Shown here: piece after piece, positions 8,582 to 18,934 of the stretch
Numbering within the stretch: position 1 is the first letter of the stretch
Layout of the letters: each line of letters starts with the position of its first letter
Assembly: GCA_963707905.1 (NCBI GenBank)
Contig: CAVPSA010000059.1
Coordinates: forward strand, 558,001-622,000
DNA: 64,000 nucleotides
Direction of reading: 5' to 3'
Origin: DASXKD01 sp963707905
Lineage (GTDB): Bacteria > Actinomycetota > Actinomycetes > Streptosporangiales > Streptosporangiaceae
Position numbers and translations under genes: made by a program
The notes under the pieces: model-generated
What the model saw: the letters and a program-made list of their open reading frames with translations, nothing else
The model's database searches: none
Told to the model about the DNA's origin: nothing

Positions 8582-8649
8582 CCAAAACGAAATGACCCAA
8601 AACACAACGCGGGGATTTCGTTTTGCAAATTGCGGATGCGGCTCTTTTT

Positions 8650-10298
8650 ATGGCTTTTGCTTCCATCTACGTTCCCGATTTTTCGATACAGGCTGTGGTG
8701 CGCGCCGAACCTGCCCTCCGCCAGCGGGCCATCGCGCTGGTAGACGGATGCCCGCCGCTAGAACGGGTTGTGGCCATAAACGAAGCCGCCGCGCGAGCCG
8801 GGATCGGTTTGGGCATGACCAAATCTCAAGCCGCGCAATTCCGTTGCGTCGAAATCCGGCCGCGTTCGCGCGTGCAAGAACAATCGGCGCATGCGGCTTT
8901 GCTGGATATCGGCTGGTCGGTTTCGCCGCGCGTGGAAGACACCGCCACGATTCGATCGTGGTGGATCTGGACCGGGCTCGCTTCCTTATTCGGCTCGGAA
9001 GAAGCGATCGCCCGTCTTCTGGCGCGGCGCGCTTCCGATTTAGGCCTGGTCGTTCACGTGGCGGTCTCCGCCAATCTGGAAGTGGCGCTGCACGCGGCGC
9101 GCGGGTTTCCCGGAATAACCGTGATTCCGCCGGGCGAGGAATCGCAGCGCCTGGGTGCTCTGCCGGTCCAGGTGTTTTCGCCGTCCGTCGAAATGATGGA
9201 AACGCTGGAGCGCTGGGGCGTGCGCACCTGCGAGGCCCTGGCAAAGCTTCCCGTGCTGGAATTTTCCGAACGGCTGGGGCAGCAAGGCGTTCAGCTGCAT
9301 CGATGGGCGCGCGGCGCAAGCCTGCGTTCGCTGATTTTGGCCGAACCGAAACTTGGTTTCGAGGAAGAGATGGCGCTCGAATATGCCGTCGAGGAACTCG
9401 AGCCACTGGCGTTTCTTCTGGGCCGTTTGCTCGATCAATTATGCGCGCGGCTGGCGGCGCGCTCGCTGAGCGCCTGCGCCATTCGGCTGCGATTCGAGCT
9501 GGAGTCGTTCTGCGAAAGACGAATCGATCAGTGAAAATGCGAAAGCGCGCGGCCGGATGAAGGCGCATGCGCGGCGAAAACAAAAGTTACGAAAAGCTCT
9601 TTACTCTGCCCGTGCCCATGCGCGATTCCAAAATGCTTTTGAGGCTGCTGCGCTTGCATTTGCAAGGCGATCCTCCGCTGCGCGCCGATCGTGCAAATTT
9701 TGCTGGCTGCCGAACCCGCCGCGCCGCGCGCCACGCAGGAAGGATTATTCCTGCCCTCTTCTCCCGATCCCGAAAAACTGGAGCTGACCATGGCGCGGCT
9801 GGCAAACCTGGTGGGCGATTCGCGAATATCGGCTCGCCGCGCATTGCTGGACACCCACCGCCCCGGCGCATTTGAAATGAGCCGATTTATTCCTGCGCGT
9901 GACGCGCCGGAGATTGCGCGAAAAGACGATGCGCGAGAAAATCGGCAGTCATGGCGATCGCGCGGCTTGTGGCGGCGTTTCCGCATTTTCCGTCCTGCTC
10001 CGCGTGCCCCGTGGAATTACGTGAGGGGCGCCCGGTGCATATTTCTTTTTCCGGTATGCATGGCGAAGTGGTGGCCGCTTCCGGCCCCTGGCGCACTTCC
10101 GGAGAATGGTGGCGTGAAGATGCCTGGCAGCCGGAGGAATGGGACCTCGAAATCCGTTCGGCTGCGGCTCGCCATGCCGCGGCAGCGGGCCTGACACAAT
10201 TGGCCATTCGTCCTGCAGCGAGCCGCAACGCGGAATTTACCGCATTTATTACGACGCGCTGTGCCAGGGTTGGTTCGTGCGCGGGAATGTACGATTGA
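8650..10298 (+). CDS. imuB: ImuB-like Y-family polymerase homologue, frameshifted
   Basis: It starts at ATG 8650 (MAFASIYVPDFSIQAVVR). The order is a palm-like N-terminus, a finger segment with AGIGLGMTKSQA, a segment DSIVVDLD visible only after two compensating frame shifts near 8945-8990, then GLASLFGSEEAI and thumb-like WGVRTCEALAKLP. The C-terminal half continues through shifts near 9510, 9700, 9830 and 10000 to VHISFSGMHGEVVAASGPW and RIYYDALCQGWFVRG. The N-terminal carboxylate expected in active Y-family enzymes is replaced (SIYVPDFS), consistent with ImuB being a catalytically dead scaffold that bridges the beta clamp and DnaE2. The stop overlaps the dnaE2 start (TGATG). Confidence 0.75.
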
Positions 10299-13200
10299 TG
10301 TATACCGAACTGCACGCGCGCTCCGCTTTCAGCTTTCTGGAAGGCGCTTCGATGCCCGAGGAATTGGCCGGCGTCGTGCGCCGAACACGGAATGGCCGCC
10401 ATGGCGCTGCTGGATCGCGACGGCGTATACGGCGCGCCGCGTTTTCATCTGGCCGCGCAAAAAGCTCTCGATGCGCGCGCACATCGGCGCGGAAGTCACG
10501 TCCGCGGCGGGCTGGCGCTATCCGTTGCTGGTGGAATCGCGCGCCGGATACCAGAATCTTTGCCGGCTGATCACGCGATGAAATTGCGCGCGCAAAAAGG
10601 CGAAGGCCGCGTTTCCGGAAGAGATCGCCGGACGCAGCCGCAGGCCTGATCTGCCTGACCGGCGGCGAAGAAGGCCCGCTGGCGCATGCGCTCGGCGCAG
10701 GGAGGAATGAAGCAGGCGACGCGAATGCGTGCAGCAACTCTGCGAACTATTCGGCCGCGAAAATGTTTACGTCGAATTGCAGCGGCATTTCTGCCGCGAA
10801 GAAGAAGCGCGCAATCAGGCGGCCATGGAAATCGCGCGCAAATTGCGTTTGCCGCTGCTGGCCACCAATGGCGTCTGCCATGCGCAGCCGCAGCAGCGCG
10901 AAGTGCTGGACGTCTTCACCTGCATTCGCCATCACCGCACGCTGGCGACCGCCGGCCGCCTGCTGGCGCGCAATTCCGAACGCCATTTGAAATCGCCCGC
11001 GGAGATGGCGCGCTTGTTTTCCGATCTTCCCGAAGCGATCGCGAACACCGAGATTCTTTCCTCGCGCCTGCAATTCACCTTGAAGGATCTGGGCTACCAG
11101 TTCCCGAAGTATCCGGTGCCCGACGGCGAGACGCAGATGCATTTTCTGCGCGAGCGCACCCACGAAGGAATGATTTGCCGTTACGGCGCCGGATAACGAG
11201 AACGCGCGCGAAAGCAGATCGAGCGCGAACTGGCGCTGATCGAAAAGCTCGATCTGCCCGGCTATTTCCTGATCGTGTGGGATATCGTGCGCTTCTGCCG
11301 CGAGCACAATATTCTGGTGCAAGGGCGCGGCTCGGCGGCCAACAGCGCCGTCTGTTATGCGCTGGGCATTACCGCCGTGGATCCGGTCGGCATGGACCTG
11401 CTTTTCGAGCGATTTCTTTCCGAAGAGCGCGGCGAATGGCCGGACATCGATCTCGATCTTCCCAGCGGCGATCAGCGCGAGCGCGCCATTCAGTACGTCT
11501 ACGAGCGCTACGGGAAATTGGGCGCGGCCATGACCGCCAACGTGATCACCTATCGCGGGCGCTCGGCGGCGCGGGAAATCGGCAAGGCGCTTGCATTCGA
11601 GCCGGAAATGCTGGACCGCCTGTCCAGCTTGGTGGGCGCCTGGGAATACAAGGATGCCAACGACACGCTGGAGCGCCAATTTCGCGATGCCGGCCTCGAT
11701 CGCCAGCCATCCGCTGATCCGCAAATTTTTCGAGCTTGTGCCTGCTGGTGCAGGATTTGCCGCGCCATCTGGGGCAGCATTCCGGCGGAATGGTGGTGTG
11801 CCAGGGGCAACTCGATTCCGTGGTGCCGCTCGAACCGGCCACCATGCCCGGGCGCGTGGTGGTGCAATGGGACAAGGAAGATTGCGCCGATATGGGCATC
11901 GTGAAAGTGGATCTGCTGGGTCTGGGCATGATGGCGGTGCTCGAAGATTCGATCAAAATCATTCAGCGAGGATTACGGCGAGGAGATGGATCTGGCGCGT
12001 CTGCCCGCCAATGATCCCGCCGTTTACGACGCGCTGCAAAAAGCGGACACGGTGGGCATGTTTCAGATCGAAAGCCGCGCGCAAATGGCTTGCCTGCCGC
12101 GGCTGCAGCCCGACATGTTTTTACGACATCGTGGTGCAAGTGGCCATCATCCGGCCGGGGCCGATCGTCGGGCAAAATGGTGAATCCCTATCTGAAGCGC
12201 CGCCAGGGGCGCGAGCCGGCCAATTGCCTGCATCCTTCGCTGGAGCCGGTGCTGGCGCGCACCCTGGGCGTGCCGCTTTTTCAGGAGCAGTTGCTGCGCA
12301 TGGCCATGATCGCCGCGGGATTCACCGGCGGCGAAGCGGAAGAGTTGCGCCGCGCCTTGGGATTCAAGCGCTCCGAAGCGCGCATGAAAGAGATCGAGAA
12401 AAAACTGCGGCGCGGCATGGAGCGAAAACGGCATCGATCCGCGAGACGCAGGACAAGATCGTGCAATCCATCACTTCCTTTGCGCTGTATGGATTTCCGG
12501 AATCGCACGCGGCGAGCTTCGCCTTGCTGGCCTATGCCAGCGCCTATTTGAAATGCCATTATCTGGCCGGCTTTTACCGCGGCGCATGCTGAACAACCAG
12601 CCCATGGGTTTTTATCAGCCGGCCACGATGGTGAAGGATGCGCAGCGGCACGGCTTGAAGATCCGGCCCATCGACGTGACCTGTTCGGATTGGCCGTGCA
12701 CGCTGGAAAAAGACGGCCAGGGCTTTGCCCTGCGGCTGGGAATGCGTTACGTCAAAGGATTGCGCGAGGAGATGGCGCAGGAAATTGTGCGGCCAGCGCG
12801 CGCTGCGGCCGTTTGGTTCGATCGACGATTTGAAGCTGCGCGTGCCGGGCTTGCAAAAATCCGAATTGGCGGCGCTGGCGGAAATCGGCGCTTTGAATTT
12901 TATCGAGTCGCCGGGCGACTCGCGTGAGGCGCGGATGGAAGAGAAGCCAAGGCCCGCGTCGCATCGCCGCGATGCCCTGTGGCAAGTGGAGCGCGCGGCG
13001 CGCCGTGCCGGTCCCTTGCTGGAGGAATGCGAAGAGGCCAGGAGCGATGCGGAAGGTTCGCGTCCGATCTTTGGAAGCGCCGTAGCGCACGATTCGCCTC
13101 TGCTGCCCATGACTGCGGAGGAAAGGCTGGTCGCCGATTTTCGCGGCACGGGAATGACCGTGGGGCCGCACCCCATGGCTTACCATCGCGCGCGAACTGA

Positions 13201-13525
13201 AAAAGAAGGAATCCGCTCCGCCAGCGAGCTGCATAACCTGCCCGACGGCACTCCTGTGCGTATGGCCGGCAGCGTGATTGCGCGGCAGCGTCCCGGGACG
13301 GCCAAGGGATTCGTGTTTCTCAGCCTGGAAGATGAAACCGGCATCGCCAATGCCATCATCACGCCGCAGCTTTTCGAGCGCAGCCATGTGGTGGTCGTGC
13401 ACCAGCAATTTCTGCTGATCGAAGGGAAGTTGCAGAATCAGGACAACGTCGTCTCCGTGAAAGCCGAATCCGTGCGCCCGCTGAACATCACCCAGGCGGA
13501 AACCACTTCGCACGATTTTCACTAA
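10298..13525 (+). CDS. dnaE2: Error-prone DNA polymerase III alpha subunit DnaE2, frameshifted
   Basis: This is the translesion polymerase of the imuA-imuB-dnaE2 cassette. It starts MYTELHARSAFSFLEGAS, the usual PHP-domain opening of DnaE2. Stitching about ten frames gives ALLDRDGVYGAPRFHLAAQ, EVLDVFTCIRHHRTLA, GYFLIVWDIVRFCREHNI, the polymerase active site RGSAANSAVCYALGIT and PDIDLDLPSGDQRERAI with its catalytic aspartates, VGMFQIESRAQM, and the C-terminal OB fold (GFVFLSLEDETGIANAII), ending TTSHDFH. Total length of about 1,070 residues matches the family. Frame changes are near 10378, 10468, 10600, 11190, 11700, 11745, 11970, 12120, 12175, 12430, 12585 and 12790. They lie between conserved segments and look like sequence errors, not decay. 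Confidence 0.85.
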
Positions 13526-13544
13526 ATCTTCGAAGTTTCGTTCA

Positions 13545-14209
13545 CTAGCGGGAATTATATACGCCCAGATTGTGCACGCCGCTGGTAAAGGAAACGACCG
13601 CGCTGGCGGCCTGCGGCACCCACCAGGTGTGGCGCATCCAGGCATGGTCGCTATTCATCATTCGGCGGCTCACGAAATCGAGAATCGTCGGAGCCACTTG
13701 CACGGCGGCATACATCGAAGCATTCCCCGCGAAGGGCCGCAACAGGGGATTGGCTTCTTCTGCGTTGGGCATGGAGGAAAGCACGTGGCGCGTGGACCAC
13801 GCGTCGAAAGCGGCGGTGCTATGGGCCGCAATGCTCAAGGCCATCCACTCGCGGTTGCGCCACTGTTCGGAACCATCCCTCATGGGGTCGTAGACCGGCA
13901 CGATGGGCAGAGGCTCGGCTGAAACCATGGCGACAGGGCCGGGAGCGGGAGTGGCAACGATAGGCGTCATCGCCGCTACAGGCTCGGGGACCAGGCGTCC
14001 CGGCTCAAAGGCAACGGAAGCGAGACGCGCGTCGGCAGTCAAAACTTTGTTATCCGCAACTTGCTTGCCGGAGAGACAGACGTTCCTGCTTTGCGCGCGG
14101 AATCGGCCGCGGTCTGGGAAACCGCTACGGGCTGTTCCACCTTCGCAGGAGCTTGAACCGCGGAAAACAGAGGAAATTGAATAACAAGCGCTGCAACGGC
14201 TAGTAACAT
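13545..14209 (-). CDS. Exported hypothetical protein, one frameshift
   Basis: The preferred start is the ATG at 14209, giving MLLAVAALVIQFPLFSAVQA, a clear signal peptide; the longer same-length frame begins with TTG and has no signal. A frame change near 14095 connects this to a proline/alanine-rich linker (PEPVAAMTPIVATPAPGPV) and a C-terminal helical domain with WMALSIAAHSTAAFDAWST, NPLLRPFAGNASMYAAVQ and HTWWVPQAASAVVSF. This pattern is found in short acidobacterial exported or membrane proteins of unknown function. It is convergent with dnaE2, only 19 bases from its stop. Confidence 0.55.
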
Positions 14210-14504
14210 TCAAACCCCCTCAGGCGCCAGAGCGTTTTGCGAGAAGCAGAGCGCTCGGCGCTAGAGGGAGGATAGGGGCTGGGCCGGCTGTCTCCAATGG
14301 GCGTCTGGTTTCAGACTCATCAACCAACGGTCCTAGAACCCTGGTGCCACGCTGCTCTGGTACCGATGGCGGGAAATTCATTTTTCGTGCGGGAGTATAT
14401 AACCGAATGGAAGTTATCGAAGAAAAACCAGAGCCGCGGAGTTAATCCTTTGGACACTTCGACTGTACCTGTGGACAGTTCCGGCATCGCCCAAATTGGC
14501 CCAT
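14210..14504. other. Intergenic stretch without recognised gene
   Basis: This 295-base gap contains the upstream region of the exported hypothetical. It includes AT-richer stretches around 14380-14440 and no coding pattern, RNA gene or strong hairpin that I can support. Confidence 0.4.
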
Positions 14505-16142
14505 TTACCGCCGAAGTCGTTGGCCAGGTTCGGGGAAACCGGTAATCGTGAATTTCCCGTCAGGCTGGCGCTCAAGGGATGGCGCATAAGTCCCGATCAG
14601 TTCGCGCCGCCACCACAAACCTTGCTTCTTTTCCGCGCGATCGCTGAACCAATATTGCCAAACGATGGCCCGGAATTGCGTCGGAGGGGCGTTCGGGAAT
14701 GGATTTCCCGCGAAGAGCGCCAGCACAGGAGGCGAGCCGGTCAAGAGCCTCTCTTCGGTATAGACCACGAATCGATTTTCTTGCCAGCTATCCAGCGAAG
14801 CGAACCACAGATTCCAATCGAAGCGCGGCTGATAGGGAGCGAAAATGCCGCGGAGCCTGCTCGCGGATCTTGAGGCTTATAGCGGAAAGGATAGGGCGTC
14901 CAGGTTTGCCGTCATTCGAGCCTTGGAATTCGATCTCGTATCGTCCCCGCGTCATCACCGCGAAAAGCCCATATCGATTGGCGATGCGAAATGGTTCGAG
15001 GGCCGCCACCGGCGAGGTCGGAAGAGGCAGTCCGGAAGCGATCATCCACGCGGGCTGCGCCGCGATACCGTAGAAGACCCAAGTCAAAAAAAAGGCTGAA
15101 GCCCAAGGCCGAGCGGCGAAAGAGCTCTTCGTGCAGGCGCCCAGCTATCGTCGCCGGCGCCTGATTCGTCCAAGATGCGAGCCGGCGGGGCCAAATCCGA
15201 GGCGGAGGCAGCGCGCTTGCCGCGGCCGCAAACGGAGAGGCAGGAATCGAGCAAGATAGCGCGTCGTCGAGCAGCAGAATGCCCAGCAGCCAGAACGAGA
15301 TAATTCAGGAAAGCGTAGTTGCTTGTGAGGATGATCCCAATCTGCAGGGGGACAACATCCAAAACAGCGCGATGCGGAAACGGCCGCGGCAGCAGTGCCA
15401 TCCAGACCAGGACAAGCTCCAGCCCTAGCGTGAAGGCGGCCGTGCCGGCGTGAAACCAATGTGGCAGATGATGCGCGTGCCAGGCGATCCAGGTGGGCAG
15501 CGGGCCGTTTTGATAGTAGTCATCCATGGCGGTGAAGTTGCGCCATTCGGGATCGCCGCTGGCGATCTTGGCCACGCCGGATTCGAAGTAGATGGTGAAC
15601 CAGACCAGCAGCAGCAGAAACCAACTCGCGCGCGAAGGCGGATGGCGCTCGCCCCAGCCCGGGCCACAATCCCGGCGGCGCAAAGAACAAACCGATGAAT
15701 CCCACGCTCAAAGCATGCCGTCGGATTGATAGGAAGAGAATGTTTGTAGCGCGGTGATGAACGAGAGAAAGGCCACCAAACAAACGAAAATCATTCCGCG
15801 CGGCCAAAAGTTCAAAATCAAAGAACCGAAGCGATCAGGCCCAACCAGGCCAGAAGCAGCAGCGCACGCGAACCGCTGCCCAGCCAGAACAGCGTGGGCG
15901 CGTCCCAAAATCGCGATGCGCCGCTCTGCACCTGCCGAACCGCTTGCAGGTATTCGCTCGCCGGGAAGCAGCCCATCCGGGCCGATCAGTCCGCAGCACT
16001 TGCCGCACGAGGGAATAGAACGCGGAGAAGAAGATGAGTCCCAGCGCGCGCAGGAAGAGCCAACGGGCCGCCAGCCGCGGGGAGGGCGGTCTGGATCGGA
16101 AGCAAAGAGCCAGCGGAGCACGCCTCTGGGAGAAAGCGCCAT
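14505..16142 (-). CDS. Lipase maturation factor family membrane protein, frameshifted
   Basis: It starts MALSPRGVLRWLF at ATG 16142. In order there is the helical N-terminus (LLILNFWPRGMIFVCLVAFL, FITALQTFSSYQSDGML), the family core SVGFIGLFFAPPGLWPGLG, VWFTIYFESGVAKIASGD, the hallmark MDDYYQNGPLPTWIAWHAHH, and after further helices a soluble C-terminus with ANRYGLFAVMTRGRYEIEFQ and FRAIVWQYWFSD. About 545 codons, the normal size for lipase maturation factor (LMF1-like) proteins. Frame changes occur near 16040, 15900, 15715, 15340, 15200 and 14850. LMF1 in vertebrates folds lipases in the ER; the role of bacterial homologues is not known. Confidence 0.75.
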
Positions 16143-16241
16143 TGCGCCGCCATTATATGCGCAGCGCCAAGGCACAGCTTAGATCGGCGCGTTAAAACGC
16201 GCGGGTCGGGTAGGAAGAAGTTTGCGGAAAAAGCGCGGCGA

Positions 16242-16733
16242 CTAGGCCTGCGACTCGCGAACCGTGAGCCACTTCCTGCGGGGCAGGGAGCTCAAGAGAC
16301 GGTGCCGGGCGAGGCCCAGGACCTGGTTCAAAGCATGCGAGCGGGGCAGGAATCGCAGCACGGGCGGGCGGCGCGTGGCCAGCTTGCCCATCTCGGTTTG
16401 CAGGCGCATATCGTCGGGGACGTAGTGCAAACCCAGCGCCAGCGCGTCCGCAGCGGCCTGCTTGCGGCCGGAGGCGGCGTAGATTTCCGCGAGGTTCAAA
16501 TGCAGTTGCGCTTGGCGGCGGGCGCGGCAGACGGCTGTGTGGCAAAGCCGCTCCGCATCAGCCCATTTGCCCTCAGCATAGGCGATGCTCAAACCATAAT
16601 AGGAAAGGTAGTAGGGATTTTCAGGGTCGCGCTCGGAGGCTTGGCGCAGCAAGGCCATCGCTTTCTCGGGATCACCGTCGCGCATCATGGCCAATCCTTC
16701 TCGGAACTCACGGAAAGCGAAGAGATCAAGCAT
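16242..16733 (-). CDS. TPR-repeat protein
   Basis: The start is the ATG at 16733, because AGGAGG sits five bases upstream; the longer frame to 16823 has no ribosome site. The 163-residue protein contains helical tetratricopeptide-like units (AMALLRQASERDPENPYYLS, YGLSIAYAEGKWADAERL, LHLNLAEIYAASGRKQAAAD) and a basic C-terminus. TPRs mediate protein-protein contacts; no partner is evident. The gene is intact. Confidence 0.7.
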   Translation of the reverse strand: MLDLFAFREFREGLAMMRDGDPEKAMALLRQASERDPENPYYLSYYGLSIAYAEGKWADAERLCHTAVCRARRQAQLHLNLAEIYAASGRKQAAADALALGLHYVPDDMRLQTEMGKLATRRPPVLRFLPRSHALNQVLGLARHRLLSSLPRRKWLTVRESQA

Positions 16734-16926
16734 GGCTTCCTCCTGAAAGGCGGCGCGAACGGCGCTACGGGGGACGACATCGAGGAGGTTACAATCCGTT
16801 AACTTCGGGGGACCACTGGCCAAAGGGACAATAGAGGAACAAGTACCCCGGGTCAGCTATTCCAGCCTGGAACAGTAGGCGGGATCGTTTTACTGAATGC
16901 GCGGCCAGAGGGCCTTAAAACGACTC

Positions 16927-16966
16927 TTGACACGACGGCGATGGCGGTGGTCCAATCATCGGACCA
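16927..16966 (+). promoter_or_regulatory. Promoter with overlapping palindromic operator for the FadR-type regulator
   Basis: TTGACA at 16927-16932 matches a -35 box. Starting 15 bases later, TGGTCC (16948-16953) and GGACCA (16961-16966) form a perfect inverted repeat with a seven-base spacer, overlapping where the -10 should be. TGGTC/GACCA half-sites are typical of FadR-family GntR regulators, so autorepression and control of the downstream por operon are likely by inference. Confidence 0.6.
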
Positions 16967-16987
16967 AGCGACTTGCTTGTCAGCTTT

Positions 16988-17009
16988 GCACAGCCAAGAG
17001 TGGCTGTGC
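16988..17009 (+). repeat. Perfect 9-bp inverted repeat with 4-base loop
   Basis: GCACAGCCA and TGGCTGTGC pair exactly around AGAG, just before the regulator start at 17021. I recall related hairpins being dispersed in Acidobacteria genomes, so it may be a REP-like element; it could also attenuate the leader. Confidence 0.5.
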
Positions 17010-17020
17010 CACTGAGCCAA

Positions 17021-17728
17021 ATGGCCTTACCTAAAGCCGAATTCGAAGCCGTCCGCCGCACCAAGGTTTACGAGCAAGTGGCGCAGCAGCTGCAGCGCAT
17101 GATCCGCGACGGCCTCGTCCAGCCCGGCGAAAAATTGCCCCCGGAACGCGAATTGGCCGAAATGCTGCAAGTGAGCCGCGGCTCTTTGCGCGACGCCATT
17201 CGCACGCTGGAGCTGATGGGCTTGGTTGAGCCCCGGCAGGGCGAAGGCACCGTGGTCTGCGATCCCTCCGCCAAATCCCTGATCAATCCGCTGGCTACGG
17301 TGCTTCTGCGGCAGCGCGAACTCGTCGGCGATCTGCTCGAATTTCGGCGCATGATCGAGCCCACGCTGGCGGGACGCGCCGCTCGTAATGCTTCCGCCGA
17401 AGAACTCGCCTACATGGAAGATATTCTGCGCCGGCAAAAAGAGAAGGTGGACCGCGGCGAGTTGGCCATCGACGAAGACTCGGAGTTCCACTACGCCATA
17501 GCCCAGGCGGCGAAAAACAGCGTGGTGTTGAAGGTCCTGGACGCGTTCATGGACCTGCTGCGCGAAACGCGCGAGCGTTCCTTGCAACTGGAGGGGCGGC
17601 TGCAGAAAAGTTTTGCGGGCCATCGCCGCGTGCTGGACGCCATTCGCAAACACGACGCGCCGGCCGCCGAAGAGGCCATGCGCAAGCACATTGACGAAGT
17701 CGAAGGCATCGTTTTGGATCAAATGTAA
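17021..17728 (+). CDS. FadR-subfamily GntR transcriptional regulator
   Basis: I choose the start MALPKAEFEAVRRTKVYEQV at 17021, because upstream in-frame residues are encoded by the hairpin. Residues 15-80 are a winged helix with the GntR signature (GEKLPPERELAEMLQVSRGS, GLVEPRQGEGTVV). The C-terminal FCD domain is all helical, with LLEFRRMIEPTLAGRAARN and a metal-type DSEFHYAIAQAAKN plus GHRRVLDAIRKHD, matching the Asp/His pattern that binds divalent metal or small acids. It directly precedes the pyruvate:ferredoxin oxidoreductase genes with a 15-base gap, so it probably senses pyruvate, lactate or a related acid and controls them. The gene is intact. Confidence 0.82.
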   Translation: MALPKAEFEAVRRTKVYEQVAQQLQRMIRDGLVQPGEKLPPERELAEMLQVSRGSLRDAIRTLELMGLVEPRQGEGTVVCDPSAKSLINPLATVLLRQRELVGDLLEFRRMIEPTLAGRAARNASAEELAYMEDILRRQKEKVDRGELAIDEDSEFHYAIAQAAKNSVVLKVLDAFMDLLRETRERSLQLEGRLQKSFAGHRRVLDAIRKHDAPAAEEAMRKHIDEVEGIVLDQM

Positions 17729-17743
17729 CGCGGAGGCAATCCT

Positions 17744-18934
17744 ATGGGCCGCTTGTTCGCAGTGGAAATCGTTTATCGCGGAATCTTCCAGAAAACTCTG
17801 GCCAAGCACATCAGCCGCGCCATCGTCTTGGCCGCGCACCGCGAAGGGAAGCCGGGCATCTCGTTCGGGCGCTATGGCGACAGCCCGGAACGCAACGGAA
17901 TCCCCGCCAAGAGCTTCGCCATCGTGGCCACAGACGACATCACGCTCGAAGAGGGCATGGCGAAATACGAGCCGAAAGAAGTGGATGTCAGCATCTGCCT
18001 GGACGACACGCTGTGCAAAGGCGTGGAGTCCTGGGCCTGGTACGGCCTGCAGCCCATCAATAAACTGCTCAAGCCGGGCGGCACGCTGATGGTCACCTCG
18101 CGCGCGGAGCCGGAGCGGCTGATTGCCATTCCATCGCAAAGGGGCGCCGTACAAGCTGGCCATCGTCAAGGGTACCCCCAGCTTCTCCGGGCTATGGGTC
18201 TACCGGGACGACCACACCGACGTGCGCGTGCTGGGGGCCCTCGCCAGGGTGCGCCGGAGATTGTCTGCCTGGACTCCCTCAAGGAGATGATCCTCGAGAG
18301 ATGGCGAAGCGCTCAAGGCCACGTCCGCGCAGCGTTCCTATGAGCGGCTGACCGAGCGTGACGGTCACGCCGGAGCAGGGCAATCCCGAAAGCCTTACGA
18401 GTTCGAGTTGCTGGGATGGCCCGAGATGCGCGACGGCGTAGCATTCCCAGCATCGCTCCGGGCCACGAAATGAAGGACCCCGATCACCGGGCAATGGCGG
18501 ATTTCAGCCCGGAGCGCAACCCCACCTTCAAGAAGTTCGCCACCCGCACCATGCGGCCGGTGATCAACTTCGACACCTGCACCAAGTGCAAGATCTGCTG
18601 GCTGCAATGTCCGGACACCTGCTTCGACCTCACGCCGGACGGCCATTACGACGCGAACATGGAGGCGTGCTGCGGCTGCGGCATCTGCGAGGCGGTTTGC
18701 CCGGTGCCGGACTGCATCGCCATGGTGAACGAGGAAGCCTTCACCGACAACCACAGCCAGTGGCAGACGTGGCGCAAGGACGAGAAAGCCTACGCCGAAT
18801 GGCGGCTGGAAAAGACCGAGGCGCTGCCGGTCCGCAGCCACGGCTTCCACCACGCGGCCAATACGAGGAGCAGGTCCGAGGAGATCGCCATGAGCGCCGT
18901 TGAAGACTACGCTCGCTCCGAAGCAATGCCATGA
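17744..18934 (+). CDS. 2-oxoacid (pyruvate):ferredoxin oxidoreductase gamma and delta, apparently fused
   Basis: The gamma domain starts MGRLFAVEIVYRGIFQKTLA at 17744, with FGRYGDSPERNGIPAKSFA and LLKPGGTLMVTSR. Frame corrections are needed near 18130, 18245, 18300, 18355, 18390 and 18445. Reading through them I see no real stop before the delta domain, which carries two [4Fe-4S] clusters: CTKCKICWLQC and CCGCGICEAVC, each with a further C-P context. The product would be a gamma-delta fusion; alternatively delta starts separately at an ATG near 18472. The delta part passes electrons to ferredoxin. The gene overlaps porA by four bases (ATGA). Confidence 0.78.

Noticed and set aside
7660..8595. 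311-codon frame through imuA
   Set aside because: Only the part up to about 8010 carries ImuA text; beyond that the frame is a shadow and the true sequence lies in the neighbouring frame.
10747..11724. 325-codon open frame antisense to dnaE2
   Set aside because: It mirrors conserved polymerase segments on the plus strand; long antisense frames are common in GC-rich coding sequence. The antisense product has no family-like motif.
17027..18169. 380-codon open frame antisense to the FadR-type regulator and por gamma
   Set aside because: Both plus-strand genes have clear domains and starts; the antisense product is His/Arg/Ala-rich with no domain.
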